Assembly: GCA_016763735.1 (NCBI GenBank) | Contig: JAESTE010000092.1 | Location: forward strand, 1-17,309 | Reading direction: 5' to 3' | Origin: Nitrospinaceae bacterium | Lineage (GTDB): Bacteria; Nitrospinota; Nitrospinia; Nitrospinales; VA-1 | Length of the DNA: 17,309 nucleotides | Part shown: piece by piece, positions 15,638 through 17,309 of the stretch | How the letters are laid out: the number at the start of each line of letters is the position of its first letter | Position numbering within the stretch: the stretch's first letter is position 1 | Program-made: the position numbers and the translations under genes | The notes under the pieces: generated by a model | The model's input: the letters and a program-made list of their open reading frames with translations, nothing else | Database searches by the model: none | Told to the model about the DNA's origin: nothing

Positions 15638-16741
15638 ATGAACGTAATTACACACATAATTAATCGAAGTGTCTTATGGCTATTCTTTCTAGCCGCGATG
15701 ACGGTTAATGCCTTTTCGCAAGACAAACAATCTGACGTAGAGCAGGATTCAATCCGAAAGCACAATATTGACTTCAAGAAAAAATTACAAGCTGAAAAGT
15801 CCTATAATGAAGGAGTTAAAGCCTTTGAAGAAGGTAGGTTGGACGAAGCTTTAGGTCATTTAGATCAAGCACTCAATACTTATTCGGATTTCCAGGAGGC
15901 TCTATTCAATAGGGCGAGTGTACGAATGGAAAAATCAGATTTTGAAGGAGCGAATACGGATTTATCCCGGTTACTCTCACTCAATAATTCGCATGCCCAG
16001 GGTTATTACCTGCGCGGAAAAGCATCCATTGGCCTGGCAAAGTTTGAGCAAGCAAAAAAGGATTTGGCTAGGTCCATTTCGCTAGACCCATCCAATGGCA
16101 AGTGCCATTATAAACTTGGGTACGTGAATTTTGAAACTGGCAATTTCGAAGAAGCGATTGGCAACTATTCCGAAGCTATAAAGCTCAATCCCAATTTTGC
16201 ATACGCGTATAATGATAGAGGAAGCGCGAAGCGTGCACTGGAACAATATAAGGAAGCCATTCAAGACTATTCTGCAGCAATTGTTTTGGATAAGCAAATG
16301 GCGATTGCTTATAACAACAGAGGAAGCTGTAATCGAAAACTGAAGCAGTACAATGCTGCTATTCAGGATTACACCAAGGCGATTACAGCAAAACCGGATT
16401 ACACTATAGCATTTAACAATAGGGGCTCTGCAAAGTTTGAGCTAGGTGATTTTGAAGGTGCATTAATGGATTATACTCTGGCCATCAATTACAATTCAAA
16501 ATACTCTTACGCATACAATAACAGAGGTTATACCAATCACAAACTTGGTAAATACACGGAAGCGATTAAGGACTTCAATAAAGCGATTGAAATTGATGAA
16601 AGCTATGGCTACGCATTCTTAAATCGTGGTATTACTAAAGAAATGTTGAGAGATGCGAGTGCTTGTGACGACTGGCGACGTGCAGCGGATTTGGGAATTA
16701 AGAATGGTAGAATTTATTCGGATCAAGATTGTGCTGACTAA
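15638..16741 (+). CDS. Exported tetratricopeptide repeat protein
   Basis: This 367-residue protein has a signal peptide (residues 1 to about 27, core VLWLFFLAAMTVNA, then FSQDK) and a short polar linker. Nine contiguous 34-residue TPR units follow at 52-85, 86-119, 120-153, 154-187, 188-221, 222-255, 256-289, 290-323 and 324-357. Units 5-8 are closest to consensus (AYNNRGSAK, then YxEAIxDYxxAI). The last unit has the ACDDWRRAADLGI ending common in Bacteroidota TPR proteins, and the chain ends DQDCAD. TPR arrays bind proteins, so a periplasmic or outer-membrane scaffold for the secretion machinery is plausible but inferred. There is no lipobox cysteine after the signal peptide. It starts 15 bases after the PorP/SprF gene with a weak AAGGTGAG upstream, and overlaps the next gene by 38 bases, so co-transcription is likely. 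Confidence 0.85.
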   Translation: MNVITHIINRSVLWLFFLAAMTVNAFSQDKQSDVEQDSIRKHNIDFKKKLQAEKSYNEGVKAFEEGRLDEALGHLDQALNTYSDFQEALFNRASVRMEKSDFEGANTDLSRLLSLNNSHAQGYYLRGKASIGLAKFEQAKKDLARSISLDPSNGKCHYKLGYVNFETGNFEEAIGNYSEAIKLNPNFAYAYNDRGSAKRALEQYKEAIQDYSAAIVLDKQMAIAYNNRGSCNRKLKQYNAAIQDYTKAITAKPDYTIAFNNRGSAKFELGDFEGALMDYTLAINYNSKYSYAYNNRGYTNHKLGKYTEAIKDFNKAIEIDESYGYAFLNRGITKEMLRDASACDDWRRAADLGIKNGRIYSDQDCAD

Positions 16742-17309
16742 ATATCTCACATATATAATAAGTGCTTGCGTAACACTCTGTCTGTGCAGCCAAGTCTCAT
16801 ACGCGCAAGAACCTGATTGGTCAAACCTGCCACCCTTCTTTGGAGGCACGAGAGGATTTAGTACGCACAGTATGTCGGACCATGCAATGATCTTGGGAGA
16901 TGACGGCAAGCTCGTTGCAAAAGGGGACAAGTACATATACTATGGGCAAAAGAATTATCCAATGGCCCTGGAATACTACCAGGAAGCCTACAAGAACAAC
17001 TCAGGTAATGCTGAACTGAATTTTAAAATTGGATACTGCTATTTACAGTCGGGAAATAAAACCAAGTCTGTGGTGTATCTGGACAAAGCACTGCAACTGA
17101 ACAAGAGAATACATGTAAATGCTCATGATTATTTGGGTCAAGCGCACCAAATCAATGAGGACTTTGACAAGGCAATCGAGCATTATAAAGTGAATATTGC
17201 GGAGTATGCTAAACGCCATCCAAAAATGCGTGAATCTCAAATAGATTCAGCTGTTGCCCGCACTAGGAAACGAATAAGTGAATGTGAGTCTGGAATTGAA
17301 TTAATGAAA
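16704..17309 (+). CDS. PorE/OmpA-family-like T9SS protein, N-terminal TPR part
   Basis: This reading frame is open at the window end (202 codons). From the ATG at 16704 it gives a signal peptide (core YIISACVTLCLC, ending SQVSYA, cleaved before QEPDW). A linker and TPR-like helices follow (KGDKYIYYGQKNYPMALEYY, NAELNFKIGYCYLQSGNKTK, DYLGQAHQINEDFDKAIEHY), then a charged segment with ARTRKRISECESGIELMK. This order matches the N-terminus of PorE-type proteins, which continue with a beta-propeller of WD40-like PD40 repeats and an OmpA-like peptidoglycan-binding domain and anchor T9SS parts to the cell wall. Those domains are beyond the window, so the assignment is moderate. A GTG at 16731 (VLTKYLTYII) gives a cleaner signal peptide and only an 11-base overlap with the TPR gene, and is a serious alternative start. 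Confidence 0.65.
   Translation, partial: MVEFIRIKIVLTKYLTYIISACVTLCLCSQVSYAQEPDWSNLPPFFGGTRGFSTHSMSDHAMILGDDGKLVAKGDKYIYYGQKNYPMALEYYQEAYKNNSGNAELNFKIGYCYLQSGNKTKSVVYLDKALQLNKRIHVNAHDYLGQAHQINEDFDKAIEHYKVNIAEYAKRHPKMRESQIDSAVARTRKRISECESGIELMK

Overview
The window looks like two genomes joined in one sequence. Positions 1 to about 920 are very GC-rich and carry, on the minus strand, the end of an unrecognised gene, then rpmI (ribosomal protein L35) and the start of rplT (L20). This is the usual rpmI-rplT order of a bacterial chromosome. From about 935 to the end the GC content is moderate and all genes are typical of Bacteroidota that have a type IX secretion system (T9SS). The change falls inside an open reading frame and truncates it. 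I read it as a chimeric contig (assembly or binning artefact) rather than a natural transfer. The GC-rich part may be from Planctomycetota, but that is a weak guess.

The Bacteroidota part starts with a truncated secreted protein on the minus strand (836-1966). It is separated by a 125-base AT-rich divergent intergenic region from a tightly packed plus-strand set of four genes. The first (2092-14562) encodes a giant 4156-residue surface protein. It has a signal peptide, a Cys-rich N-terminal region, 37 tandem modules of about 90 residues in two sequence classes, three PKD domains and a type B T9SS sorting domain (the gliding motility-associated C-terminal domain). The second (14567-15622) is a PorP/SprF family outer-membrane protein, the third (15638-16741) an exported nine-TPR protein, and the fourth (16704 to the window end) the N-terminal part of a TPR protein resembling PorE/OmpA-family T9SS proteins. 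Gaps are 4 and 15 bases, followed by a 38-base overlap, so one transcript is likely.

By analogy with SprB-SprF of Flavobacterium johnsoniae, where SprF is needed to place the giant adhesin SprB on the surface, this locus probably makes a long filamentous adhesin together with its dedicated export and anchoring partner and accessory envelope proteins. The most interesting content is the repeat architecture of the giant protein: seven class A modules, two unrelated modules, seven class A modules, then 22 class B modules. Each has one cysteine pair, there are almost no Lys or Arg residues in class A, and there are signs of recent module duplication.
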